Under the pieces are notes generated by a model. It worked only from the letters and a program-made list of their open reading frames with translations, searched no databases and was not told the DNA's origin. Source: Actinocorallia populi (GTDB taxonomy: Bacteria; Actinomycetota; Actinomycetes; Streptosporangiales; Streptosporangiaceae). Taken from it: 64,000 nucleotides of DNA. Location: assembly GCF_002995495.1 (NCBI RefSeq), contig NZ_PVZV01000009.1, positions 1-64,000 on the forward strand. Direction: 5' to 3'. Positions within the stretch are counted from its first letter, which is position 1, and every line of letters starts with the position of its first letter. The position numbers and the translations under genes are program-made. Positions 27,438 through 36,158 of the stretch are shown here, one piece after another.

Positions 27438-28991
27438 ATGACCGGGCAGTCGTCCGAGACCGAAAGAGAACGCCGGGGATTCGGGTCATTCCTGATATGG
27501 CTCTCCGGGGCCAACACCGAGATACTGCGGCTCGCCCCCTCTGAGCGCCCGAAATACCAGGGCATGGGGGGCGCGGTCCTCACCACGGCGCTGCTCGCCT
27601 CCCTCGCGATGTTCTTCGCCATGCAGATGGCGGTCAAGGCCTCCTTCCTCGGCGCGCTCGTGGTCTCCCTCGTCTGGTTCTGGGCGATCCTCAACCTGGA
27701 CCGGTGGCTCGTCACCTCGCTGCAGCGCAGCTCCAGCCGCTGGGACCTGGTCAAGGTCGCCGTCCCCCGGCTCGTGCTGGCGCTGCTGCTCGGCCTCGTC
27801 ATCTCCACCCCGCTCGTCCTGCAGGTCTTCGACGCGGAGATCCGGACGGAGATCAGCAAGATCCGCCAGGAGGAGAGCGAGGCGTTCCAGCGGGAGCAGT
27901 CGCAGGGGTCCATCGGCGCGCGCATCGAGGAGCTGGAGGGCCTGGAGACACGGCTGCTGGCGACCATCCGCAGCGGCGGCACGGTGCTCAACGTCGAGGA
28001 CGACCCGGAGGTCAAGGCGCTGCGCGAGCGCCTGGAACCGTTCGAGAAGGAACGGTCCGAGTACGAGGACAAGGCCACCTGCGAGCTGACCGGTGACAGG
28101 TGCGAGGGCGGGAGCCGCAAGTCGGGCCCGGGACCCCGGTACGACAACTACCGCAAGAAGGCGCAGCGGGCCGCGCAGGAGATCCGGGACATCAAACAGC
28201 AGATCGACACCAAGATCGAGGCGCTGCAGGAGACGTCCCGGCAGAACAGCGGGCAGGTGCTGAACGAGGCCAAGGAGAAGCTCACCGGCGTGCAGGGCGA
28301 GCTAGGGAGGCTGAAGACCCAGCAGTCCGACCAGCAGAGCATGTTCGAGGAGAACAACGCGGCCAACACCGGCCTGCTGGTCCGCCTCGAGGCGCTCGGC
28401 CAGGCGTCCGGCGGCAACAGCACCCTGCTGTGGGCGCGGATCATGCTCTTCCTGCTGATCACCACGCTGGAATGCCTGCCGATCTTCGTCAAGGTCCTGT
28501 CGCTGGTGGGCCGCCCCAGCGCCTACGACCGGCTGCTGAAGGTCTACGAGGAGCAGTCCGTGCAGACCGGCAAGCAGACCCTGCGCACCCGGCGGGCCAC
28601 CACCTTCATCCAGAACTCCGACGAGCTCTCCTACGCCAACCATCTGCGCGACGAGCGGGAGCGGACGACCCGCGCGATGGCGCAGGCGACCGCGCAGGCG
28701 GAGTACGAGATCGCCCAGCGGGCCCTGCGCCTGTGGCGGGAGCACCGGCTGCGCGAGATCGAGGAGGATCCCGGCCGGTTCGCGCAGCCGGGCAGCCCGC
28801 TCCCGCCGCCCGGCCCGTCCCCCGAGGCGCTCCCGCCGTCCCGCCCGCCGCTCCAGGCGGAACGCGCCTCCCGGGAGGAGCGGCCGGAGGAGGGCTTCGC
28901 CCACGACCCCTACTTCCTCGCCGAACCGACACGAAGGCGGCGGCGCCGTTCCAGGTGGTGGCAGCTCCGCCCCTTCTGGAGGCGGACTTGA
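27438..28991 (+). CDS. DUF4407-type membrane protein with large extracytoplasmic coiled coil
   Basis: A 517-residue protein starting the nine-gene system. Membrane helices are at about 45-66, 68-88, 108-130 and 330-352. The loop between helices 3 and 4 (about 131-329) is a long charged coiled coil outside the membrane with a Cys pair (CELTGDRC, 215/222) that could form a disulfide. The cytoplasmic tail has a second helical stretch rich in Arg/Glu and Gln/Ala, then a Pro-rich segment and a strongly basic end (RRRRRSRWW). This matches DUF4407 proteins. A role as membrane anchor or pore-forming output of the system is inferred. The next gene starts within its stop codon. Confidence 0.85.
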   Translation: MTGQSSETERERRGFGSFLIWLSGANTEILRLAPSERPKYQGMGGAVLTTALLASLAMFFAMQMAVKASFLGALVVSLVWFWAILNLDRWLVTSLQRSSSRWDLVKVAVPRLVLALLLGLVISTPLVLQVFDAEIRTEISKIRQEESEAFQREQSQGSIGARIEELEGLETRLLATIRSGGTVLNVEDDPEVKALRERLEPFEKERSEYEDKATCELTGDRCEGGSRKSGPGPRYDNYRKKAQRAAQEIRDIKQQIDTKIEALQETSRQNSGQVLNEAKEKLTGVQGELGRLKTQQSDQQSMFEENNAANTGLLVRLEALGQASGGNSTLLWARIMLFLLITTLECLPIFVKVLSLVGRPSAYDRLLKVYEEQSVQTGKQTLRTRRATTFIQNSDELSYANHLRDERERTTRAMAQATAQAEYEIAQRALRLWREHRLREIEEDPGRFAQPGSPLPPPGPSPEALPPSRPPLQAERASREERPEEGFAHDPYFLAEPTRRRRRRSRWWQLRPFWRRT

Positions 28992-29611
28992 CGGTGCTGA
29001 ACGTCGCGGAGACCTGCGCCGCGACGCGCGCGCTCGGGCCGGGACTGCGCGCGGTGGCCTGGGTGCAGGGCTGCCCCTTTCACTGCCGGGGGTGCCTGGC
29101 GCCCGAGTGGATCCCGCAGAGGCCCGCCCGCCGGATCACACCGCGGGAGCTCGCCGCGGAGCTGCTGCGGGACGAGGCCGTCACCGGCCTGACCTTCTCC
29201 GGCGGGGAACCGATGGCGCAGGCGGAGGGGCTCGCGGAGACCGCGCGGCTGGCGCGGCGGGAGCGCGACCTCACCCTGATCTGCTTCACGGGCTTTCGCA
29301 GGGAGGAACTCGACGGCCGGGCCGGCGCGGCCGAACTGCTGGCCGAGACCGACGTGCTCATCGACGGCCGCTACGTCGACGCCCGCAATGACGACCGGGG
29401 CCTGCGCGGCAGCGACAACCAGCGCGTCCACCACCTGACCGACAGCCTGCGCGGTTTCGACTTCGACGAGGGGCGGCGCCGGGCGGAGTTCCGGTTGCGC
29501 GGCACCGAGACGCTGCTCGTCGGCGTCCCGCCTCTGCGGGTGGCCGCAGCCTGGCAGGCCATGGAGACACCGCGGACCGTACGGGACGCGGAGGGAGAGG
29601 ACGCGCAGTGA
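28988..29611 (+). CDS. Small radical-SAM activase-like protein (4Fe-4S single-cluster)
   Basis: A 207-residue protein; TTG 28988 overlaps the upstream stop (TTGA), with GTG 28994 as an alternative. The cluster motif is CPFHCRGC (Cys29, Cys33, Cys36: CxxxCxxC), followed by FSGGEP (70-75), which binds the AdoMet methionine, and LICFTGF and DVLIDGRY, as in NrdG and pyruvate formate-lyase activases. Activases install a glycyl radical in a partner enzyme, but no glycyl-radical protein is encoded nearby, so its target is unknown. Translational coupling to the DUF4407 and coiled-coil genes places it firmly in the same system. Confidence 0.88.
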   Translation: MTVLNVAETCAATRALGPGLRAVAWVQGCPFHCRGCLAPEWIPQRPARRITPRELAAELLRDEAVTGLTFSGGEPMAQAEGLAETARLARRERDLTLICFTGFRREELDGRAGAAELLAETDVLIDGRYVDARNDDRGLRGSDNQRVHHLTDSLRGFDFDEGRRRAEFRLRGTETLLVGVPPLRVAAAWQAMETPRTVRDAEGEDAQ

Positions 29612-30915
29612 GCGGGGCGAAGCGCATCAGCGTCGACCAGGGGGCCTGGAACAGGGCCCAGAAGGCCGCGCGGCGGCTGGCCGACGTGCAACGGGACCTG
29701 CCTCGGATGCTGGAGGAGGTGCGCAGGCAGCACCAGGCCGACCTCGACCGCGCCCTGGGGGCGGTCGACCGCAGGCAGCAGCAGGTCGAGAACGACCTGG
29801 GCGGGCTCAGCCGGTACACCCGCGACCTGGAGGAGCAGACCAACCGGCGGCTGCGCGAGCAGGCATCCCGGCTGAAGAGGCTGCGCGTCGAGACGGGCGA
29901 GGAGGCCCAGCGGCTGCGCAGGGAGCTCGACGAGGAGCGCGCCGCGCGAAAGCTGCTCGACGACAAGGTCGCCGAGCTGGAGAGCGGCCGTGACCGCGCC
30001 TCCGAACGGGCGCTCGCCACCTTCTCGGACGCCGTGAAGATGAGCGAGACCGTCGGGTCCATGCCGCACGAGAAGTTCGCCCCCGGACGGCTCGACAGGA
30101 TCCGGCAGCGCCTCGTCCACATCAGCGACACGCTCGAAGGGCAGGAGGCCGCCTACTCGCTGGGCCGGATACAGGAGGCCTACTTCGACCTGAGCGACCT
30201 GCGCGCCGAGGTGCAGCTCGCCGAACGGGAGTGGTGCCTGGCCCAGGCCGAGGCGCTCGGCGCGCTGCGGCTGGCCGCCGAACGCGCGGCCGCGCGCGCC
30301 GACCTGCCCGTGCCCGGCGAGGACGGCGAGCCACCGGCCGACGTCAGGCTCGTCGTCGACTTCTGGACCGACGGAGGGCTGACGGCGCTGCGCGAAGAGA
30401 TCGCCGCACTGATCCGGGAGGCGGAGGTCCTCGACGGCCCGCTGACCGTCGAGGACCTCCGCCTGGCCGTCCGGGAGCACGCCCCCCGCTACGAGGCGGA
30501 ACTGGACGCCCTGGTGGAGCGGGCGGCCGCGCGGCTGTACGCCTCGCAGCTGCGGGCCGAGACCGCCGACCACATCATCGACGCCCTGGAGGACCAGGGG
30601 TACGAGCTCGTCGAGGAGACCTACGAGGGAGAGGACTACCGGGAGGCCCACTACAGCAAGGTGCGCCACCTGGGGGACGGCAGCGAGGTGGTGGTGGAGG
30701 TCGCCCCCGAAGGCGACACGGGTCTGGCGATCCGGTTGTTGTCGTACGGCGACGGGCGTTCGGAGACGCGGCGCGTGCAGCGGGCCGAGAACCTCCTCGC
30801 CGCGCTGCGGCGGCAGGGCGTCCCCGTCGGGTCCCCCACCGACCTGGGCGTCGAGCCGTCCCCCGGGGAAGGAGACTTCCAGCTGATCCGCGGCCGTCGG
30901 CGGCGCCTTGACTGA
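29608..30915 (+). CDS. Long coiled-coil protein with conserved C-terminal domain
   Basis: A 435-residue soluble protein; GTG 29608 overlaps the previous stop (GTGA). Residues about 10-135 form an uninterrupted coiled coil (for example RRELDEERAARKLLDDKV). A helical middle part follows. A compact C-terminal alpha/beta domain lies at about 340-420 (HIIDALEDQGYELVEETY, EVVVEVAPEGDTGLAIRLL). The end is basic. I recognise no named family. Length and position suggest a scaffold that connects the membrane coiled-coil protein with the AAA+ ATPase encoded next, which overlaps it by 8 nt. Confidence 0.8.
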   Translation: MSGAKRISVDQGAWNRAQKAARRLADVQRDLPRMLEEVRRQHQADLDRALGAVDRRQQQVENDLGGLSRYTRDLEEQTNRRLREQASRLKRLRVETGEEAQRLRRELDEERAARKLLDDKVAELESGRDRASERALATFSDAVKMSETVGSMPHEKFAPGRLDRIRQRLVHISDTLEGQEAAYSLGRIQEAYFDLSDLRAEVQLAEREWCLAQAEALGALRLAAERAAARADLPVPGEDGEPPADVRLVVDFWTDGGLTALREEIAALIREAEVLDGPLTVEDLRLAVREHAPRYEAELDALVERAAARLYASQLRAETADHIIDALEDQGYELVEETYEGEDYREAHYSKVRHLGDGSEVVVEVAPEGDTGLAIRLLSYGDGRSETRRVQRAENLLAALRRQGVPVGSPTDLGVEPSPGEGDFQLIRGRRRRLD

Positions 30916-33388
30916 GCCGATCGCGACCCGCTTGAGGCCGTTCAGCCGGGCGGCCGCGGAGGGGGAGTCGCCGCTGATCCTCTACGGGCAGGGCACGCGG
31001 GACGTGTTCGTCGACGAGGCGTACCGCCGCGCCGACCTCGGCCAGGCCGTCCACGACGCCCTGGCCGCCGCGGGTTTCCAGCGGGTGGTCTTCTTCTCGC
31101 TGAAGGGCATGCTCACCGTGCGGGACCCGGCTTCCCGCCTGCGGCCCGCGCCGGAGCCGGAGCTTGCGGAGCCGCCGCGGCGCAGGCCCAGGGTGAAGGG
31201 GCCGATGGGGGAGCACCGGATCTCCCCGCGCGCGCGGCCCCGGCACGAGCCGGCCGCCCCGCCGGGTCCGGCCATGACCGACGACGCCGCGCTGCAGATG
31301 ATCGTCTCCCTGATGGGGCAGCGGGAGACGCGGACGGCGATCGTCCTGGAGAAGGTCGAGCTGATCGAGCGCTGGCTCCAGGCGGCGACGCAGCGCGACC
31401 TCGCCGTCGCGCTCGACTCCTGGCTCGGCGACCGGTCCGGCCACGGGAACGTGTGCGTGCTGGTCTTCAACAAGGACCACCTCGCGGAGGTCGAGGAGTA
31501 CGCCAGGACGAGCCGGAACCTGCCGGGCCTGCTGGACTCCGCGGTCGCCGCGGAGCGCAGGCGCCCGGGGAGTCCTGGCCTCCTCGGGCCGCCGGAGGAG
31601 GGCGAGCTGGCCGGGCTCGTGCACCGGACGCGGGTGGGCCGCGGGCTGGAGATCGGCGACTGGAGCCGGCTCGCCCACCTGGTGCGGCTCATGGGGCGGG
31701 ACGGGCTGCCGCTGGTCACCTGGGAGAACCGGCTGGACCGGCTCCGCGCGCGGCGGCGGCCGCTGACCCACGAGGCGCTGCGCGAGCAGGGCTGGGTGAG
31801 CGGCCCGGAGCTGCCCGAAGGGGACGTCTGGCAGCGGCTGGCACGGCTCAGGGGCCTGGACGGGGTCCGCGAGCACCTGGAGGGCCTGCGCTGGCGGCCT
31901 CCTTCGGGCCGGGAGGCGGTCACCCGCCACATGGTCTTCACCGGCAACCCCGGCACGGGCAAGACCACCGTCGCCCGCCTGGCCGGGGAGGTCTTCCTGG
32001 AGCTGGGCCTGCTGCGCCGCGGGCACGTCAAGGAGGTCGGCGCCGCGGACCTGGTCTCGCCGCACGTGGGCGAGACGGCCCTCAAGACCCACCGGGCGGT
32101 CGACGAGGCGATCGACGGGGTGCTGTTCATCGACGAGGCCTACATGCTGAGCGACCAGAGCGACGGCTTCGGCGGCGAGGCGATCGACACCCTCCTTGCC
32201 CGCATGGAGAACGACCGGTCGCGGCTCGTCGTCATCGCGGCCGGGTACCCGGCGCGGATCCGGGAGTTCCTGCGGGCCAACCCCGGCCTGAGCAGCCGCT
32301 TCCCGAAGGCCAACATCCTGGACTTCCCCGACTACCCTCCGGACGTCCTGACGGACATCGCCCGCAACGGGCTGGACGAGCTCGGCCTGACCCGGGGAGC
32401 GGGCTTCGACGCCGCCCTGGAGAAGGCCGTGCACCGCATGCACCGCCACCGGGACCCCGGTTTCGGGAACGCGCGGGCGATGCGCGAACTCGTCGAGGAG
32501 ACCGGTGCGCGCTGGGCGCGCAGGGTCAAGCACCTGCGGACGGCGCCGCTGGAGCCGGAGGACCTCCCCGCTGACGCGCCGCGGGGGGAGCCTCCCGCGG
32601 CGCTGGCGGAGCTGCTCGGGCCGCTCGACGGCATGATCGGCCTGGGCCCGGTGAAGGAGGGGGTGCGGTCGCTGCTGGTGCGGCTCCAGCACAACCGCCG
32701 CCGGGGCAGGGGCGAGGTGGTCGCCCCCCACCTGCTGTTCCTCGGGCCGCCCGGCACCGGCAAGACGACGGTCGCCAGGGAGCTCGGCCGGATCCTGCGG
32801 GAGCTGGGGCTGCTCGGCCGGGGTCACGTCGTCGAGGCGGGCAGGGCGGACCTGGTCGGCGCGTACGTCGGCCACACCGCGCTCAGGACCAGGGAGCGGA
32901 TCGAGGAGGCGATGGACGGGATCCTGTTCGTCGACGAGGCGTACAGCCTCTCCCGGGGCGCCGCGGAGAACGACTTCGGCCGGGAGGCCATCGACACCCT
33001 GGTGCAGGAGATGGAGAACCGGCGCGGCCGGCTCGTGGTCGTCGCCGCCGGGTACCCCGAGGAGATGTCCCGCTTCCTGGCCGCCAATCCCGGGCTTGCG
33101 TCCCGCTTCCCGGGCGTGATCGACTTCCCGCCCTACACGGTGCCCGAACTGGGGGAGATCCTGCGGACGATGGCCGAGGCCGAGGGGTACGCGCTGGGGG
33201 AGGGCGTGCCCGAGCGGGCCGCCCGGTGGCTGGAGCGGGCGAGGAGGGCACCCGACTTCGGGAACGGCCGCGGTGTGCGGGAGCTGCTCGGGCTGATGGA
33301 GGCCGGGATCGCCGAGCGCACCCAGGCCGACCCCGCAGCCGACCTCGACACCTTCCGGCCGGAGGACGTGCCCGATGCCCGTAGGTGA
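30908..33388 (+). CDS. Tandem CbxX/CfqX-type AAA+ ATPase
   Basis: 826 residues, starting at TTG 30908 inside the previous gene's end. Two complete AAA+ modules are present. Module 1 has GNPGTGKTT (346-354), Walker B VLFIDEAYML (about 404) and the sensor region LVVIAAGYPARI with SSRFPK. Module 2 has GPPGTGKTT (613-621), ILFVDEAYSL (about 672) and LVVVAAGYPEEM with SRFPG. This is the CbbX/SpoVK group, ring ATPases that remodel proteins by threading peptide tails. The N-terminal 330 residues resemble a degraded third P-loop module: AIVLEKVELIERWL sits like a Walker B strand but no Walker A is visible. There is no EccA-type TPR domain. Likely the motor or remodeller of the system. Confidence 0.92.
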   Translation: MTEPIATRLRPFSRAAAEGESPLILYGQGTRDVFVDEAYRRADLGQAVHDALAAAGFQRVVFFSLKGMLTVRDPASRLRPAPEPELAEPPRRRPRVKGPMGEHRISPRARPRHEPAAPPGPAMTDDAALQMIVSLMGQRETRTAIVLEKVELIERWLQAATQRDLAVALDSWLGDRSGHGNVCVLVFNKDHLAEVEEYARTSRNLPGLLDSAVAAERRRPGSPGLLGPPEEGELAGLVHRTRVGRGLEIGDWSRLAHLVRLMGRDGLPLVTWENRLDRLRARRRPLTHEALREQGWVSGPELPEGDVWQRLARLRGLDGVREHLEGLRWRPPSGREAVTRHMVFTGNPGTGKTTVARLAGEVFLELGLLRRGHVKEVGAADLVSPHVGETALKTHRAVDEAIDGVLFIDEAYMLSDQSDGFGGEAIDTLLARMENDRSRLVVIAAGYPARIREFLRANPGLSSRFPKANILDFPDYPPDVLTDIARNGLDELGLTRGAGFDAALEKAVHRMHRHRDPGFGNARAMRELVEETGARWARRVKHLRTAPLEPEDLPADAPRGEPPAALAELLGPLDGMIGLGPVKEGVRSLLVRLQHNRRRGRGEVVAPHLLFLGPPGTGKTTVARELGRILRELGLLGRGHVVEAGRADLVGAYVGHTALRTRERIEEAMDGILFVDEAYSLSRGAAENDFGREAIDTLVQEMENRRGRLVVVAAGYPEEMSRFLAANPGLASRFPGVIDFPPYTVPELGEILRTMAEAEGYALGEGVPERAARWLERARRAPDFGNGRGVRELLGLMEAGIAERTQADPAADLDTFRPEDVPDARR

Positions 33389-35120
33389 GGCCTCCTGCCC
33401 GGTCTGCTCGCTGCCCGCCGGGCGGCTCGACCGCTGCGCCGAGTGCGGCTGGGAGCTGCGGACGGACTGGCGGCAGGGCCGCGCCGACCGGAGCGGGTTC
33501 GCCGCCGCGCTCCAGGAGGCGGTGCTCGACCACGACCTGCGGGTGGCCGCCCGGCTGGACGAGGACTGGAAGCCGTACGCGGCCTGGCTGCGCGGCGTCC
33601 CCGACGAGGCCGCCTGGACGCGGGCGCGGACCAGGCAGGGCCCGCCCGTCCGGCCGCTGCGCCCGCTGCTGGCCAGGGTGCTGCCCGCGCTGGGCGCCGC
33701 CGACTCGCTGGCCGTGTTCGAGACGGACGCCGAAGGCGTCGCGGTGACCCTGGTCCGGGCGGGGGAGCTGGAGCAGGCCGACCGTTCGGCCCGGCACGGC
33801 GTCACCTGGCGGGAGCTCGTGCCGATGCTCGCGCAGGACCCCGCCGAGCGGAGGTTCCAGCTCGCGGGCGGGCTGGCCGGGCTCGACCGGGCCACCCTGG
33901 AGGCGGTGCTGCGCCAGCGGCTCACCCGCTGGGCCGAGGGTCTGGCCGAGGGCATGGTGCGCATCGCCGTCTGCCGCGCCCCGGGCTGGACCCTCCCGGA
34001 GCAGGCCGTGCGGTCGCTGGGTTCGATGACGGCCCGGGAGACCGGGCGGGTCCAGGACGCGCTGGACGGGATACGGGCGGAGCTGCCGCTGCGCGTGCCG
34101 TACGGGCTGCTGGTCGCCGCGGTGAACCCCGACCGGACGGTGCGCATGGCCACCAGGCCGCTGTTCGCCGCGGGGACCCGGCCCGGGACGTCCGCGCGGG
34201 CGGGCGTGCGGTGCGTCGAGGGCGGCGTGGCGCAGGACACGGTGCTCGCGGTGGTCACCGAGGAACCCGCGCGGCGGCTGGTCTCCGCCTGGTCGGGGCC
34301 GCTGGACCCGGGCGGGGCACACGAACTCGAGGTCCTGCTGGAGGCGCCCGGCCGGGTCCGCCTGGTGCGGCCGGGCGGCATGGCGGCCGACCCCCGCAGC
34401 CTCGCGGAGCTGGAACGGCTGGCGCCCGCCCGGCTCGACCTGCGGGCGGAACAGATCGAGCTGGTCTGCCTGCTCGAACTCAACGGCCGTCCGGAACCGG
34501 TCGCCCGGCGCAGGGAACTGCTGTCCGGGCTGTTCGAGCTGCTGGCGCGGGAGGCGCCCGGCCGGGTCTCCGCGGCGGTCCTCGGGTACGGGGAGCACTT
34601 CGCGGCGGGCAGGAAGCACCCGGCCGTGCTGCACGGCGACTGGCTCAGGCCGCTGCCGGAGGCCCGGGAGGTGCTCGACGCGCTGCCCGACCGTGCCACC
34701 GGCTTCTACCCGAACGCGGCGCCGCTGGAGGACGCCCTGCACGAGGTCGTGGACCGCGGCGCGCGGGACCCGTTCGCCTACTCGCGGGTCCTGCTCGTCC
34801 TGGCCGGGCGCACCGCCCACCCGCCGTCCACCCCCCTTCTCCAGGACGTGGACAGGCCCGCCCACGCCTGCCTGAACGGCCTCGACTGGCAGGACTCCGC
34901 CGCGCGCCTCGACTTCGCGGCGAAGGTGACCCGGCGCTTCGCCGTGCTCGACCGCCTGGACGAGGCCGCCCGCGCGGAACCCCTCTGGCGGGAGCTCGGC
35001 AGGGACCTGCTCGTCGAGCTCCCGAAGGCCACGCCGCGCCGGCTGGCCGTCGACATGAACCTGATCCCGGCGGATCCGGTCCGCTGCCCGTTTCCGCTCG
35101 CCGACGTCCCTGCGAGGTGA
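33375..35120 (+). CDS. Zinc-ribbon protein with possible degenerate vWA domain
   Basis: 581 residues, ATG 33375, overlapping the AAA+ gene by 14 nt. The N-terminus is a zinc ribbon with two Cys pairs (Cys8/Cys11 and Cys21/Cys24, CPVC and CAEC). The middle is helical. From about residue 360 the pattern ELVCLLELNGRP, a long helix with ELLSGLFELLAREA, then VSAAVLGYGE and VLLVLAGR has the strand-helix order of a von Willebrand A fold, but the DxSxS metal site is missing. vWA-like and AAA+ proteins often work as pairs. The fold call for the C-terminal part is inference and needs profile or structure comparison. Confidence 0.75.
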   Translation: MPVGEASCPVCSLPAGRLDRCAECGWELRTDWRQGRADRSGFAAALQEAVLDHDLRVAARLDEDWKPYAAWLRGVPDEAAWTRARTRQGPPVRPLRPLLARVLPALGAADSLAVFETDAEGVAVTLVRAGELEQADRSARHGVTWRELVPMLAQDPAERRFQLAGGLAGLDRATLEAVLRQRLTRWAEGLAEGMVRIAVCRAPGWTLPEQAVRSLGSMTARETGRVQDALDGIRAELPLRVPYGLLVAAVNPDRTVRMATRPLFAAGTRPGTSARAGVRCVEGGVAQDTVLAVVTEEPARRLVSAWSGPLDPGGAHELEVLLEAPGRVRLVRPGGMAADPRSLAELERLAPARLDLRAEQIELVCLLELNGRPEPVARRRELLSGLFELLAREAPGRVSAAVLGYGEHFAAGRKHPAVLHGDWLRPLPEAREVLDALPDRATGFYPNAAPLEDALHEVVDRGARDPFAYSRVLLVLAGRTAHPPSTPLLQDVDRPAHACLNGLDWQDSAARLDFAAKVTRRFAVLDRLDEAARAEPLWRELGRDLLVELPKATPRRLAVDMNLIPADPVRCPFPLADVPAR

Positions 35121-35122
35121 CC

Positions 35123-36157
35123 ATGTCCACGCCCCCGGCTCCCGCGACCCCCACGCCCCCGCCGCCGCCCGATCCCGCCGCGTCCCGGGGCCGGATCGGG
35201 TTGTGGGGGCCGCCCGCCAGCGGCAAGACCACCTTCCTGGCGGCGCTGGGCCTGGCCCTCGACCGCGGCGACTTCCCGTGGCTGCTCTACGGGCGGGACG
35301 AATGGTCCAACACGTTCCTGTCCTCCCACACCGACCTGCTCCGGCAGAAGACGTTCCCCCCGGCCACGACCGACCTCTCGCGGGAGCTGTCGTGGGTGTT
35401 CCGGGGCAGCCGGACGATCCGGGAGGGCAGGCTGCTGCGCAGGTCCACACGGGAGGTCGTCTCCGAGCTCGACCTCGAGCTGATCGACGCGCCGGGCGGC
35501 TACTTCATCGGCAGGTCGCAGCCGGCCGAGCCGTCCAGGGTGCGGTTCGACGACGATGACGACGAGGAGGAGAGCCAGGAGGAGCGGCTGTACCGCCACC
35601 TCGGCGCCTGCCACGGCCTCATCTACCTCTTCGACCCCACCCGGGAGCGCACCAGGAAGGACTCCTATGACTACTTCCACCACACGGTGCTGCAGATCGC
35701 GCGGCGGTCGGCGGCGCGGAGCGGGGACCGCTTCCTGCCCCAGCACCTCGCGGTGTGCATCACGAAGTTCGACCACCCGCACGTCTACGGACCGGCGTTC
35801 AAGAACGGCTTCATCGACCAGACGCTCAACCCCCAGCACTTCCCCGCGGTGCCCGACGACCTGGCCGAGGAGCTGTTCGAGTTCCTGGGCGAGGCCGACC
35901 GCGAGAGCAGCGCGGTCCTGCTCAGGAACAGCATCCGGCGGCACTTCCACCCCGACCGGACCCGCTACTTCATGACCTCGGCGGTCGGCTTCTACCTCGA
36001 CCCCGACCTCGGCAGGTTCCGGCACTCCCAGTACTGGAACGTCGTCGAGGAGGAGGGCGACGAGGGGCGGACCTCCCGGATCCTGGGCGACGTCTACCCC
36101 GTCAACGTGGTGGAGCCGCTGGCATGGCTGGCCGAGACCCTGCTGCCGAGGAGCTGA
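35123..36157 (+). CDS. P-loop GTPase of the GAP1-associated type
   Basis: A 344-residue protein with a Pro-rich N-terminal tail (2-20), Walker A GPPASGKTT (29-37), a G3-like DAPGG (from Asp122) and the specificity motif TKFD (214-217), so guanine specificity is likely. The insertion after G3 includes a run of acidic residues (DDDDDEEE). The C-terminal half is helical. It abuts the GAP1 gene (1-nt gap), an arrangement expected for a GTPase and its dedicated partner. As I recall, such GTPase-GAP1 pairs were described computationally as cores of predicted conflict systems. Likely the nucleotide-driven switch of the system. Confidence 0.88.
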   Translation: MSTPPAPATPTPPPPPDPAASRGRIGLWGPPASGKTTFLAALGLALDRGDFPWLLYGRDEWSNTFLSSHTDLLRQKTFPPATTDLSRELSWVFRGSRTIREGRLLRRSTREVVSELDLELIDAPGGYFIGRSQPAEPSRVRFDDDDDEEESQEERLYRHLGACHGLIYLFDPTRERTRKDSYDYFHHTVLQIARRSAARSGDRFLPQHLAVCITKFDHPHVYGPAFKNGFIDQTLNPQHFPAVPDDLAEELFEFLGEADRESSAVLLRNSIRRHFHPDRTRYFMTSAVGFYLDPDLGRFRHSQYWNVVEEEGDEGRTSRILGDVYPVNVVEPLAWLAETLLPRS

Positions 36158-36158
36158 G

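Noticed and set aside
30908-33388. EccA (type VII secretion) identity for the tandem AAA+ protein
   Set aside because: There are two AAA+ modules, no EccA-type TPR N-terminus, and no EccB/C/D/E, EsxA/B or mycosin gene nearby.
30575-34699. 1374-codon minus-strand open frame opposite the AAA+ and zinc-ribbon genes
   Set aside because: Arg/Pro/Ser-rich shadow crossing three real genes; no recognisable domain.
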